Shown one piece after another: positions 24,809 to 34,493 of a DNA stretch of 64,000 nucleotides. The notes under the pieces are model-generated. The model was not told the DNA's origin and searched no databases. It worked only from the letters and a program-made list of their open reading frames with translations. The stretch is taken from NCBI RefSeq assembly GCF_000423765.1, contig NZ_AUIP01000015.1:1-64000 (forward strand), in the 5' to 3' direction. This stretch comes from Streptococcus porci DSM 23759 (lineage in GTDB: Bacteria; Bacillota; Bacilli; Lactobacillales; Streptococcaceae). How positions within the stretch are numbered: the stretch's first letter is position 1; each line of letters begins with the position of its first letter. Both the position numbers and the translations under genes were made by a program.

Positions 24809-27223
24809 ATGAAACAAGAACTTTATAACGATAATTGGCTGTTTTGGAATGACGGAGATTCTTTTGCCTTGGTTTGGAATGTTCCTGAAAAAGCCAAGCC
24901 AGTGACACTTCCGCATGATGCGATGATAGCAGAAAAGCCTTATGCAGAGAGCAAAAATGGTGGGAATACAGGCTTTAGAGATGGTGGAAATTATGTCTAT
25001 GTCAAAACCTTTAAAGCAACTGAAGCTGATTTGGAGCAACGACTTTTGCTGAAATTCGAAGGCTCTTACATGAATACCTTTGTCTATGTCAACGGACAAT
25101 TAGCCGGTAAACATCACAATGGCTATACGACTTTTTATATTCCTATTCATGATTTTCTTCATATTGGGGACAATGAAATCCGTGTTCAAGTCCGTAATGG
25201 GGCTATGAGTAATAGCCGTTGGTATTCTGGAAGTGGGCTCTATCGTGACGTTTACCTCTTGCGCAGTCAGGAGCTTCATGTGATGGCCAGTGGTAGTCGT
25301 GTTGAAACGACAGAAGCTAGTGACGATTTAGCAAGGGTTAAAATTACAGTTCCTCTGGTGAATGAGAGCAGTCGAGCAAAAGCTTTTCAGTTGCATCTAC
25401 GTGTCAAAAGTGAACAAGGTGAATTAATTCAAGAAGATTCTCGTCCATACTTTATCAAAGCTGGTGAAACTTCCGACTTTGTCACCTCGCTTGTTATCGA
25501 AAATGCTCAGCTTTGGTCAGCTGAATCCCCTTATCGTTACCAACTAGAAGTTGATGTGATGGAAAATGACAAGCTTATCGATTGTGATAAGCAAGCCTTT
25601 GGCATTAGGACAATTACGGTTGATAGCAAACGGGGACTCCGTATTAATGGAGAGGCAGTTAAACTGCGTGGTGCTTGTATTCACCACGATAGTGGTCTTT
25701 TGGGAGCGGTGACTTACTTAACTGCTGAGAAACGTCGCATTCGTTTACTCAAAGAAGCAGGATTCAATGCTATTCGGATGGCTCACAACCCAGCAGCTCC
25801 AGTCTTACTTGAAGCCTGTGATGAGTTGGGGCTTTATGTGATGGATGAGACTTTTGACATGTGGACACGATTTAAAGGAGATTTTGATTATAGTCTTGTT
25901 TTTGAAGAAAATTGGCGCAAAGACGTATCGGCTATGGTTTTAACCGACTTTAATCATCCAAGTGTGATCCTTTACTCTATTGGTAATGAAATTCCTGAAA
26001 TCGCCACTGAACACGGGGCTCATTTGGCTAAGGACATCCACGACCATATCAAGTCTTTGGACCGGACACGACCAACGCTTGCGGGGATTAATGGGGTCTT
26101 TGCTTCAAGTGAAGGCATTCCTCAAATCCTGAGAGATGTCATTGCTGAAAAAGAGGCTAAAGGCGAAGAAGTGGTCGGCAATGTCAACGACTTCATGTCT
26201 ATGATGGATACTAGCATGGACCAGATCGTCGTCCATCCAATTGTTTCTGAAAATCTGGAGAGGGCGACTGCAGCAACGGATATTGCTGGATATAACTATA
26301 TGACTGCCCGTTATGCCTTGGATGCTGTCAACTATCCTAATCGAGTTATGGTTGGCAGTGAAACCTATCCGCCAGAGATTGCTCGGAACTGGGAAATGAT
26401 TCAACAGTTGCCAAGCGTTATTGGCGACTTTACTTGGACTGGTTGGGACTATATCGGTGAAGCAGGCGTTGGTATTCCTGCCTACAACTGGGGAGAGGGT
26501 GGCTTTGGAGCTCAATTCCCAGCACAATTAGCTTATTGTGGTGATCTGGACTTGACAGGTGTTCGTCGTCCTCTGTCCTACTACCGTGAGATTGTCTTTG
26601 GCCTGCGCAAAGAGCCCTACATTGCGGTGCAAAAACCTGAACACTACGGCAAGCCATTGATTAAAACCCCTTGGGTCTTATCAGATGCGATTCATTCATG
26701 GACTTGGTCTGGTTACGAAGGAAAACCTTGTGTGGTCGAAGTGTATAGTCCTGGCGACCAAGTGGCCCTTTTCCTTAATGATGAATTACTGGATAAACAA
26801 CCTGTAGGTCAAGAACTTGGTTGCCTGACAAGATTTGAAACGGCTTATCAGGCTGGTGTACTCAAAGCAGTCGCTTACCAGGACAGTCAAGTGCTTGCTG
26901 AGACAGTTCTGGCGACGGCAGACGAGACAGTCAAAGTTTTAGTGGCAGAGGTTCAAGAAAATGCAGAGCTGACTTACATTGCCTTGACAGTACAAGACGA
27001 AAAGGGCACAGTATTTGATATGGTTGAAAGTGACCTCTACATCGATGTTCAAGGAGCAACCTTGCTAGGTTTTGGTTCGGGCAATCCAAAACCAGTTGGC
27101 AACTATCAAGAAAATCAAACGAGTACTTTCTACGGTCGTGCGCTTGCTGTTGTTCAAAAGACAAGCGACAAAGCAACGGTGAAGGTGACAGGACAAGGAT
27201 TGTCAGCAACCGTTACAATATAA
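24809..27223 (+). CDS. Glycoside hydrolase family 2 (beta-galactosidase type)
   Basis: About 804 residues. A sugar-binding jelly roll (~35-165, YMNTFVYVNGQLAGKHHNGY), an Ig-like domain (~170-270) and a TIM barrel (~280-600) lead to C-terminal Ig-like modules (DUF4982-like). The acid/base Glu is in LYSIGNEIPEI near 394 and the nucleophile in VMVGSETYP near 516. No signal peptide is present once the ATG at 24,809 is used; upstream in-frame codons add about 12 residues but break the family's usual MKQELYNDNW start. The ribosome binding site is weak (CAGG). Beta-galactosidase is the default; other beta-glycosides are possible. Confidence 0.88.
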   Translation: MKQELYNDNWLFWNDGDSFALVWNVPEKAKPVTLPHDAMIAEKPYAESKNGGNTGFRDGGNYVYVKTFKATEADLEQRLLLKFEGSYMNTFVYVNGQLAGKHHNGYTTFYIPIHDFLHIGDNEIRVQVRNGAMSNSRWYSGSGLYRDVYLLRSQELHVMASGSRVETTEASDDLARVKITVPLVNESSRAKAFQLHLRVKSEQGELIQEDSRPYFIKAGETSDFVTSLVIENAQLWSAESPYRYQLEVDVMENDKLIDCDKQAFGIRTITVDSKRGLRINGEAVKLRGACIHHDSGLLGAVTYLTAEKRRIRLLKEAGFNAIRMAHNPAAPVLLEACDELGLYVMDETFDMWTRFKGDFDYSLVFEENWRKDVSAMVLTDFNHPSVILYSIGNEIPEIATEHGAHLAKDIHDHIKSLDRTRPTLAGINGVFASSEGIPQILRDVIAEKEAKGEEVVGNVNDFMSMMDTSMDQIVVHPIVSENLERATAATDIAGYNYMTARYALDAVNYPNRVMVGSETYPPEIARNWEMIQQLPSVIGDFTWTGWDYIGEAGVGIPAYNWGEGGFGAQFPAQLAYCGDLDLTGVRRPLSYYREIVFGLRKEPYIAVQKPEHYGKPLIKTPWVLSDAIHSWTWSGYEGKPCVVEVYSPGDQVALFLNDELLDKQPVGQELGCLTRFETAYQAGVLKAVAYQDSQVLAETVLATADETVKVLVAEVQENAELTYIALTVQDEKGTVFDMVESDLYIDVQGATLLGFGSGNPKPVGNYQENQTSTFYGRALAVVQKTSDKATVKVTGQGLSATVTI

Positions 27224-27280
27224 AGATGAGTTAGAACAGGCTTAGAGCTATTACAGAGCCTTGTTTTAAGGGAGGAAGAA

Positions 27281-29533
27281 ATGAGAGATATTAAAGCCTT
27301 AGTGGCGGAAATGACTGTGGAAGAAAAAGCAGGACTATGTTCGGGAGCCGATTTTTGGCATACCAAAGGAATTGATCGCTTGGGGATTCCGTCTGTGATG
27401 CTGAGTGATGGCCCACACGGCTTGCGAAAACAAGATGACAAGGGGGATCACCTCGGGATTAACGAAAGTATTCAAGCAGTATGTTTCCCTGCGGCATCCT
27501 GTACTTCCAATTCCTTTGACCGCAATTTGCTGAGGGAAATGGGGAGAACAATTGGTCAGGAATGTCAGGCGGAAGAGGTGTCAGTAGTTTTAGGACCTGG
27601 CTTAAACATTAAACGCTCCCCACTATGTGGACGAAATTTTGAGTATTTCTCTGAAGACCCTTACCTTACAGGGCAATTAGCTAGCGCTTTTGTTCAAGGT
27701 GTTCAGTCAGAAGGTGTTGCAACCAGTCCAAAACATTTTGCAGTGAACAACCAGGAAAATTGGCGGATGAGTATCTCAGCTGAGGTTGACCAACAGACCT
27801 TACGAGAGATTTACTTGCCTGCTTTTGAGACTGTTGTCAAAGAAGCTCAGCCAAAGACCATCATGTCTTCTTACAATCTTATCAATGGTGTTTACGCTTC
27901 TGAAAATCGTTGGTTACTGACGGATGTTCTCCGAAAAGAATGGGGATTTAATGGCTATGTCGTCTCCGACTGGGGAGCTGTAGACCGCCGTGTAGACGCT
28001 ATAAAGGCTGGGCTGGATCTTGAAATGCCTAGCTCGAACGGCTACTCTGAGTCAGAAATTCTGGCGGCTATCACTTCTGGCCAATTAGAAGAAGCCGAAC
28101 TTGATAAAGCAGTTATCAGACTACTCACAGTTATTTTTGATTATGTTGATCATAAAAAAGAACTAGTCTTTGATTATGAGGGCGACCATCAAAAGGCCAG
28201 ACATATTGCAGAAGAGTCTGCAGTTCTACTGAAAAATGAAGGTGTTCTGCCATTAGCAAAAGACCAACAAACAGCTATTATCGGAGAATTTGCTCGAACG
28301 CCACGTTACCAAGGCGGAGGCAGTTCCCATGTCAATCCTTATAAGGTTATCAGTGCGTGGGATGTTGTAAAGGACCAAGCGGGGATAAATTTTGCTCAAG
28401 GTTATAGTTTGGAAAACGAGGAAATCAATCAAGAGCTGATTGATGAAGCTGTGCTTGTTGCTCAAAACAGCGATGTGGCTGTTGTGTTTGCTGGCTTGCC
28501 AGAAAGTTTTGAATCAGAAGGCTATGACCGTACACACATTCAGTTGCCTGCCAATCAAAATGCGCTGATTTCTGCTGTGGCAGCGGTTAATCCCAACACG
28601 GTTGTAGTTCTTCAAAATGGTGCAGTGGTTGCTATGCCTTGGCACGATGAGGTATCAGCAATTTTAGAAATGTATCTAGCTGGAGAAGCAGTCGGCCAAG
28701 CCACAATCAATCTTCTATATGGAACGGTTAATCCTAGTGGCCGCTTGGCAGAAACCTTCCCTTACAAACTTGAGGACAACCCATCCTACTTAAATTTCCC
28801 TGGTAATGGACGGACTGTAGAATATCGTGAGAGTATCTTTATGGGATATCGCTATTACGATAAGAAGAAAATGGCAGTGCAGTATCCTTTTGGTTACGGT
28901 CTATCTTACACAAATTTTGCCTATTCAAATCTGACTGTTTCATCAGACAATTTATTGGATACGGATACCCTATCTGTGAAAGTAACTGTGACAAATGTCG
29001 GAAAGATTGCTGGTAAGGAAGTGGTTCAACTCTATGTTTCGTCATTGGAAGAAAAAGCTGAGCGACCAGTTCGAGAATTGAAGGGGTTTGAGAAAATTTT
29101 CCTACAACCAGGAGAGTCTCAAGTTGTTGGTTTCACTTTATCAAAACGGAGCTTTGCGCAATTTAACACAGACTTAAATGATTGGTACGTGCCAACAGGC
29201 GACTATGAGGTCACTATTTGCCGTCATTCTCGTGATGAAGGCCTTGTCAAAACTGTTCGTCTAACGAGTACGCAAACTCTACCTTATCAGGTTCACCGTA
29301 ACAGTACCTTTGGAGAATTGATTGACAATCCCAAAACAAGGGACTGGGCCATGACGTTGAAAGCTAAGGTAGATGCTTTCTTCCATCCAGATGGTGTCGA
29401 AAAATCGAGTGCTGTTAGTGATGACATGGGGGATAGCATTTTTCGCAATATGCCTTTGCGAGGCGTGATTAGTTTTGTTAATATGACCTCCCAAGAATTA
29501 GACGCAGCCATTGCAGACCTTAATCGGAATTAG
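27281..29533 (+). CDS. Beta-glucosidase-type GH3 with fibronectin III-like C-terminus
   Basis: A 750-residue GH3 protein of the classical beta-glucosidase layout: TIM barrel with KRSPLCGRNFEYFSEDPYL and KHFAVNNQE, nucleophile Asp in VVSDWGAVDRRVDA near 230, alpha/beta domain (~300-510), and a fibronectin III-like domain (VTVTNVGKIAGKEVVQLYVS, ~570-640). It is unlike the two NagZ-like GH3 enzymes upstream. It has no signal peptide and follows the GH2 gene by 57 bp with a GGGAGGAAG site, so it probably acts next on the same imported glycoside. Confidence 0.92.
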   Translation: MRDIKALVAEMTVEEKAGLCSGADFWHTKGIDRLGIPSVMLSDGPHGLRKQDDKGDHLGINESIQAVCFPAASCTSNSFDRNLLREMGRTIGQECQAEEVSVVLGPGLNIKRSPLCGRNFEYFSEDPYLTGQLASAFVQGVQSEGVATSPKHFAVNNQENWRMSISAEVDQQTLREIYLPAFETVVKEAQPKTIMSSYNLINGVYASENRWLLTDVLRKEWGFNGYVVSDWGAVDRRVDAIKAGLDLEMPSSNGYSESEILAAITSGQLEEAELDKAVIRLLTVIFDYVDHKKELVFDYEGDHQKARHIAEESAVLLKNEGVLPLAKDQQTAIIGEFARTPRYQGGGSSHVNPYKVISAWDVVKDQAGINFAQGYSLENEEINQELIDEAVLVAQNSDVAVVFAGLPESFESEGYDRTHIQLPANQNALISAVAAVNPNTVVVLQNGAVVAMPWHDEVSAILEMYLAGEAVGQATINLLYGTVNPSGRLAETFPYKLEDNPSYLNFPGNGRTVEYRESIFMGYRYYDKKKMAVQYPFGYGLSYTNFAYSNLTVSSDNLLDTDTLSVKVTVTNVGKIAGKEVVQLYVSSLEEKAERPVRELKGFEKIFLQPGESQVVGFTLSKRSFAQFNTDLNDWYVPTGDYEVTICRHSRDEGLVKTVRLTSTQTLPYQVHRNSTFGELIDNPKTRDWAMTLKAKVDAFFHPDGVEKSSAVSDDMGDSIFRNMPLRGVISFVNMTSQELDAAIADLNRN

Positions 29534-29678
29534 GGAGATGACTATACTTCACGAAACTCTAGCGAGTAAAATGAAGTTTCTACCAATAATGTCTTGATAG
29601 ATTAAAGCAGGCTGGCTATTGAAAATAGGCTATGATAATTTTAGTTATTCTTTTGTTATGATTTAAAAGAGGTACCTT

Positions 29679-30545
29679 ATGAATCCATTAGAAGTATTTG
29701 CTTCTTATACTGCATATCAATTAAAAGAACGAACCTGGGTGATTCAATTCATGGGAGGGAGCCAACACATTTACCTTCTAGAGGGAGATGAGCAAGCTCT
29801 CCTTCTAGATACTGGCTATGGTTCAGGAACTTTACGAGCCTTTGCTGAGACATTGACCGATAAACCTTTGATTTGTGCCAATACGCATTTTCATCCAGAT
29901 CACTCAAGTGGTAATGGAGAATTTGAAGAAGTCTGGGTTAGCTCGGGCTATATTGATGATGAACCTTCTGTAACAAATAATGTAGGCCCATTTGATATCA
30001 CAACATTACCATTTCCTCAATATCGTAAAAAGTTGATTGAAGCAGGAGATGTTATTGATTTAGGAAATCGTACGCTGAGGTCGATTGAAGTTAAACCTGC
30101 GCATTGTAATTCGTCGCTGTTTTTCTTTGATGAAGGAGAGCGTATGATGTTTTGTGGAGATGAGATGGAGTCTGCTCAGGTGCTATTATTGGAAAATTCG
30201 CGTAATCCTAAAATGGCTGAGTCTTATAACATCAAAGAGCGCCTTTTGAACTTTAGGGCCAATACAGAAGTGCTACTAGCTTATCAAGAGCAATATGATT
30301 ATCTCCTTCCCAATCATAATGGGGGGCCAATCGCGAAAAGTTATTTACAAGATTACCTAGATTTGGTTGACGGTATTTTTGCAGGAACCGTTACGATTGA
30401 AGATAGACTGAATCATCGTTTTATTGAAATGGACCCTCGTTCAGCGACCTTTTGCCGTATTCGGTACGGTAAGGGGAGTATTATTCTAGTCAAAGATGAC
30501 GTGTTAAAGGTGTTTGGTACTGGTTTGGAGGATAGCTATGAGTGA
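29679..30545 (+). CDS. Metallo-beta-lactamase-fold hydrolase
   Basis: A 288-residue MBL-fold protein. ANTHFHPDHSSGNGEF gives the HxHxDH zinc motif; VKPAHCNSSLFFFDEGERMMFCGDEM supplies later metal ligands (His, Asp), of which AHCNSSLF and FCGDEM are the key parts. LLPNHNGG may add the last His. It is cytoplasmic by composition. The role in the sugar cluster is unknown: hydrolysis of a lactone or ester made from an aglycone is possible, but this is inference. Its last codons overlap the next gene, so the two are coupled. Confidence 0.82.
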   Translation: MNPLEVFASYTAYQLKERTWVIQFMGGSQHIYLLEGDEQALLLDTGYGSGTLRAFAETLTDKPLICANTHFHPDHSSGNGEFEEVWVSSGYIDDEPSVTNNVGPFDITTLPFPQYRKKLIEAGDVIDLGNRTLRSIEVKPAHCNSSLFFFDEGERMMFCGDEMESAQVLLLENSRNPKMAESYNIKERLLNFRANTEVLLAYQEQYDYLLPNHNGGPIAKSYLQDYLDLVDGIFAGTVTIEDRLNHRFIEMDPRSATFCRIRYGKGSIILVKDDVLKVFGTGLEDSYE

Positions 30546-32013
30546 ACCAAAAAAACTAAAATTGCGTACAGTAGTGACAACAGATGGTGAAATTGATGAT
30601 ATGGATTCGTTTATTCGGTTTCTACTTTATAGCAACGACGTCGATGTTGCTGGTATCATTTTAACTTCATCAATGTTCCATTACAGAGGAACAGTAGATA
30701 AACCAGCTTATCGCTGGACTGGGGATACTTGGATTCCAGAGTTTATTGCAAAATATGGTCAGGTTTATCAAAATCTTATTAAGCATGACCCGACTTATCC
30801 AAGTCCAGAATCTCTATTGTCGGTTTATCGTATTGGGAATGTTGATGATGTTAGTGATATGATTGAGGAGACAGAGGGCTCTAACTTTTTAGCAGATCTG
30901 ATATTGGATGATGACGATCGACCACTATACATTCAGATATGGGGCGGCACTAATACAACTGCTAGAGCACTTAAATCTATTCAAGAGCGTTATGAGGAGA
31001 CTACAGATTGGGATAGAATCAAGAAAAAAGTTGAAGAGAAGGTTGTTCTTTATATCATTCTTGATCAAGATGGAACCTACGGTGACTATATTTCAAAACA
31101 CTGGAATATTAAGACACTTAATGATAGCTTGAATTTTGGGTATTTTGCTTACGGCTGGAAAGGATTGCCAGAGGTATTTCAATCAAGTCTCAATGCCGAC
31201 TGGCATCTGACCCATTTGAAAAATAAGGGACAGCTGTTAGACCAGTACGCTCTTATCGGTGATGGTTATTACTTAGAGGGAGAGATTGAGTCCGAGCAGT
31301 TTGGGCAACAGGAATGGTTGAGTCAGCATCCAGACTATGAAACTTATGACTTCATTTCCGAAGGTGACTCGCCATCGTATTTTTACCTTTTGCAGACCAG
31401 TTTGAGAGGCTTTGAAAATCCAAGTTTCGGTGGTTGGGGAGGTCGATTTAAGGAGACTAGTCCAAATACTTTTACAACAAATCAGACGATTGATTACAAC
31501 CCTTATACCAAACGTTTTGAACAAGAGTATAATTTTTATCGCTGGATTCCCGATATTCAAGCTGACTTGGCGGCAAGGGCGCAGTGGTGTATTACGGATG
31601 ATTTTAAGGCGGCAACTCATTATCCACAGGTCAAGGTGGCTAATAAAGATATCCAAGCGGAGCCTGGTCAAGTAATAACTTTACAAGCTAAGGCTAGTGA
31701 TCCTAACGGGCATAGTCTCAAGTATCATTGGTGGTGCTATCATGAAGCTTCTTCGTATTGGGATTTTAGCAAGATTGAGCTAGAATCAGATGTTTTTCGT
31801 TTAGGAGACAAGGAACATGTGTCATCATGGCATTCGAAAGAGATGGCTATTGATTGGGCATTGCCTTTGACGGGGGAAAATACGTCAGTTGTCCAATTTA
31901 CTGTGCCAGAAGATGCTAAAACTGGCCAAATAATGCACATGATTTTGGAAGTTTCCAATGTGACTGATTTGCCACTGAAAACATACGAACGTGTGGTTGT
32001 GACGGTGAAATAG
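30538..32013 (+). CDS. DUF1593 (Sde182 nucleoside-hydrolase-like) protein
   Basis: About 491 residues. LRTVVTTDGEIDDMDSFIRF at the start recalls the Asp-rich calcium loop of nucleoside hydrolases, and this fold continues to about residue 300. The last ~120 residues form an Ig-like domain (VITLQAKASDPNGHSLKYHW). Sde182-type proteins occur with polysaccharide-degrading genes but the reaction is not established. I use the ATG at 30,538 because GGAGG lies 6-9 bp before it; it overlaps the MBL gene by 8 bp. It has no signal peptide, unlike many relatives, so a cytoplasmic role on N- or O-glycosides is inferred. Confidence 0.82.
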   Translation: MSEPKKLKLRTVVTTDGEIDDMDSFIRFLLYSNDVDVAGIILTSSMFHYRGTVDKPAYRWTGDTWIPEFIAKYGQVYQNLIKHDPTYPSPESLLSVYRIGNVDDVSDMIEETEGSNFLADLILDDDDRPLYIQIWGGTNTTARALKSIQERYEETTDWDRIKKKVEEKVVLYIILDQDGTYGDYISKHWNIKTLNDSLNFGYFAYGWKGLPEVFQSSLNADWHLTHLKNKGQLLDQYALIGDGYYLEGEIESEQFGQQEWLSQHPDYETYDFISEGDSPSYFYLLQTSLRGFENPSFGGWGGRFKETSPNTFTTNQTIDYNPYTKRFEQEYNFYRWIPDIQADLAARAQWCITDDFKAATHYPQVKVANKDIQAEPGQVITLQAKASDPNGHSLKYHWWCYHEASSYWDFSKIELESDVFRLGDKEHVSSWHSKEMAIDWALPLTGENTSVVQFTVPEDAKTGQIMHMILEVSNVTDLPLKTYERVVVTVK

Positions 32014-32040
32014 ATAAAATGCTTATAACAACAGGACTTA

Positions 32041-32081
32041 TCTGAAAAAGCAACATTTTTCTGTACAAATTTTATAAAGTG
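32041..32081 (-). repeat. Solitary IS3-type terminal sequence, inverted copy of 423-463
   Basis: Read on the minus strand, this 41-bp segment matches 423-463 at 39 of 41 positions, including the core TGTACAGAAAA and GTTGCTTTTTCAGA (one difference between them). No transposase accompanies it. It is either the footprint of a deleted IS copy or a recombination product. Confidence 0.8.
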
Positions 32082-32596
32082 CTCTACCCTAAAGAAAGAG
32101 GTGTTACATAACCTATGGAAGGAATTGTAGGAACTATGCTCTGGTTATTGTTCTAGGAACACTTAGTATAGGTATTATTTGCTTTATGAAAAGAAAACGG
32201 CTGACAATAACTTTTAATATTCTCTAAACAGACTACTCTTTAGTCTAGTGAAATGATAATTTTATTTGAACTGCACCAAAAATGTTAGGCATGAAAGCTA
32301 AACGTTATTGGTTCAGAACAAATTGAATTATCGTTTTTTTTATAGAAATGTTAGAGTTAGTGAAGTACGGGTTATGATTTATATGAGAAAAACTATGTAG
32401 GTGTGAACGAAACTATCTTAAAACTAAATAATGGTCTCTCCTTGATTTATTCCAATCATTATCTGACAGGGAGCAGTTTAGCTTTCTAGTGAGTTTTTGT
32501 TTAGTATAAAGAAGTGTATCAAAGCTCGGGTGAGTTTGTTGCTATTTTTTAAGTAGTTTTAGAAAGCTATATTTTCTTGAAAAATTCAATCTTATT

Positions 32597-32623
32597 TCAA
32601 GGAAGATGGGATATACTATAATA
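32597..32623 (+). promoter_or_regulatory. Promoter of dltRS-dltXABCD
   Basis: A perfect TATAAT at 32,618-32,623 lies 26 bp before the dltR start. TTTCAA at 32,597-32,602 is a possible -35, with a short 15-bp spacer. AGGAGG at 32,635-32,640 is the ribosome binding site. Confidence 0.5.
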
Positions 32624-32649
32624 GAGTAAAAGTAGGAGGTCGGGAGCAG

Positions 32650-33333
32650 ATGAGAATTTTAGTGGTAGAAGATGAGAAAAGTATCGCTGAGGCAATTAAG
32701 GCAATTCTGGAGTCAGCTTCTTATGATGTGGATCTTGCTTATGATGGGGAGTCTGGACTTGACTATATGCTGACAGGGCTATATGACTTGGTATTGCTAG
32801 ACATCATGCTTCCTAAAATCGATGGCTACTCTCTACTAAAACGTGTTCGTCAGCTAGAAATGACTATTCCCATCATCTATTTGACTGCAAAATCAGAGCT
32901 TGATGATAAGGTTGCGGGCCTAGATTTGGGGGCAGATGATTACATGACAAAGCCCTTTGAGGCGGATGAGCTTTTGGCTCGGATTCGCGTGAGGACGCGC
33001 CAGTCTTCGACACAAAATGTTAATCACTTAAAGTTGGGAAACCTAATCCTCAATTTAGATACCAGAGTGTTATCCTCACCAAGTCATAATATCAAGCTAT
33101 CTAACAAGGAGTTTTTGCTGATGGAGACTTTCTTGCGAAATGCTAACCAAATTATTCCTAAGAATCAGTTGATTATGAAGGTTTGGGGGCTAATGGACGA
33201 GTCAGAATACAATCAACTGGAAGTTTTCATTTCCTTTTTGAGAAAGAAGCTCCGCTTTTTACAAGTGGATATTGTCATTAAGACGAGTAAAGGTGTCGGA
33301 TACTCAATAACCGACGGTGGTGATAATGATTAA
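32650..33333 (+). CDS. dltR: Response regulator, OmpR family, DltR
   Basis: A 227-residue response regulator. The receiver domain has the acidic pocket at the start (VVEDEK), phospho-acceptor Asp in LVLLDIMLPKIDG near 51 and Lys in MTKPF; the C-terminal winged helix (~125-220, NKEFLLMETFLRN, KTSKGVGYSI) binds DNA. Its position immediately upstream of dltS and dltX-D matches the DltRS system described in Streptococcus agalactiae, which adjusts D-alanylation of teichoic acids. It overlaps dltS by 8 bp. Confidence 0.9.
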   Translation: MRILVVEDEKSIAEAIKAILESASYDVDLAYDGESGLDYMLTGLYDLVLLDIMLPKIDGYSLLKRVRQLEMTIPIIYLTAKSELDDKVAGLDLGADDYMTKPFEADELLARIRVRTRQSSTQNVNHLKLGNLILNLDTRVLSSPSHNIKLSNKEFLLMETFLRNANQIIPKNQLIMKVWGLMDESEYNQLEVFISFLRKKLRFLQVDIVIKTSKGVGYSITDGGDND

Positions 33334-34486
33334 GAACCTTCGTCAAAAATTTGTCCTGATTAACATGTCCTTAATGTCTGGGCTAGTCTTGCTGCTATTT
33401 TCAGTCTCCAATTACTATGACCATTATTGGAATGAATTTGACACCCATCGTATCGTCAAAATAGTGGCACAAAATGGCTATCACGCCTCCTCTGACGAAA
33501 TGTTGGTTTTGGTATCCATTGACGCTGATGAGACAATCCATATTATTAACAATGATACGGATTTAAGCAATCAGGAAATTAGAGACATCAGTCGTTCCCT
33601 TAAGACACAAGGAAAAAAGTATTGGAAATGGGAGCATTACATTTATCATTTAATTGAAAAGTCAGACGGTAGTTGGCAATTAGCCTTTACTGATTTGACA
33701 AGTCGGGATAATTCGCTGGTTCAGAACCTCTTAATTTTCAGTTTTGTTATCATTGGCTTTTTCCTACTCTTTGGTCTGAGTGTTTACCTGTCTCGTTTTA
33801 TTATAAAGCCTGCGCAGGAAGCAGTTGCAAGGGAAAAGCAGTTTGTCTCAGATGCCAGTCATGAGCTTAAGACACCTGTGGCAGCCATTCGAGCCAATGC
33901 TCAGGTCTTGAAAAACCAGATAGAGCCAAACCGTTACTTGAATCATATTTTGTCTGAAACCAAGCGTATGGAGTTGCTAGTGCAAAATTTACTAGGTCTC
34001 TCTAGGCTAGGTGATCATTACGACAAACTGCAGGTTGCACGTGTGAACTTATCTGAGATTTGTGAAGAAATGCTTCTTGGCTACGAGAGCTTAGCTTATG
34101 AAGAAGGCAAAGTGATTGAAGATAATATTAGCCAAGGAATTTATATGAGTGGAAATGAGGGGCAACTAAAACAGTTGCTGGCGATTCTCCTCGATAATGC
34201 CATCAAATATTCCTTGCCTAAGAGCAAAGTAAGGCTTGGTTTGAAAACCGAAAAGAAAAAAGCTGTTCTGACTATTAGTAATCCAAGTCAGAAATACCCA
34301 GAGGACGTTTTGGAAAAGTTGTTTGACCGCTTTTATCAAGCAGAGCAATCCAGAAGTCGTCAGGATAGTTTTGGTCTAGGCCTGGCTCTAGCTAAATCCA
34401 TTGTTAATAAACATATGGGTACAATCAAAGCTTACCAAGACCAAGAGACGATGACCTTTGAAGTTACCTTTAAATTGAAAAAGTAA
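33326..34486 (+). CDS. dltS: Sensor histidine kinase DltS
   Basis: About 386 residues. Two membrane helices (~8-27 and ~132-155) bracket an extracellular sensor of about 100 residues. The H-box SDASHELKTPVAAIRANAQV carries the phospho-His; LLAILLDNAIKYS (N box) and SFGLGLALAKSIV (G box) form the ATPase. The start is the ATG at 33,326, overlapping the dltR stop; an in-frame GTG at 33,317 is less likely. It should phosphorylate DltR in response to envelope or cationic-peptide conditions, by analogy with group B streptococcus. Confidence 0.9.
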   Translation: MIKNLRQKFVLINMSLMSGLVLLLFSVSNYYDHYWNEFDTHRIVKIVAQNGYHASSDEMLVLVSIDADETIHIINNDTDLSNQEIRDISRSLKTQGKKYWKWEHYIYHLIEKSDGSWQLAFTDLTSRDNSLVQNLLIFSFVIIGFFLLFGLSVYLSRFIIKPAQEAVAREKQFVSDASHELKTPVAAIRANAQVLKNQIEPNRYLNHILSETKRMELLVQNLLGLSRLGDHYDKLQVARVNLSEICEEMLLGYESLAYEEGKVIEDNISQGIYMSGNEGQLKQLLAILLDNAIKYSLPKSKVRLGLKTEKKKAVLTISNPSQKYPEDVLEKLFDRFYQAEQSRSRQDSFGLGLALAKSIVNKHMGTIKAYQDQETMTFEVTFKLKK

Positions 34487-34493
34487 GGAGAAG

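Larger units (their letters stand above)
32014..32649. other. 636-bp junction between the sugar island and the dlt core region
   Basis: It starts with an inverted IS3 end (32,041-32,081), continues with decayed coding debris, and ends with the dltR promoter. One frame near 32,140-32,227 reads NYALVIVLGTLSIGIICF then MKRKRL, like a membrane segment with a basic tail, but stops surround it. No intact gene is seen. This is probably the right scar of the island. Confidence 0.65.
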
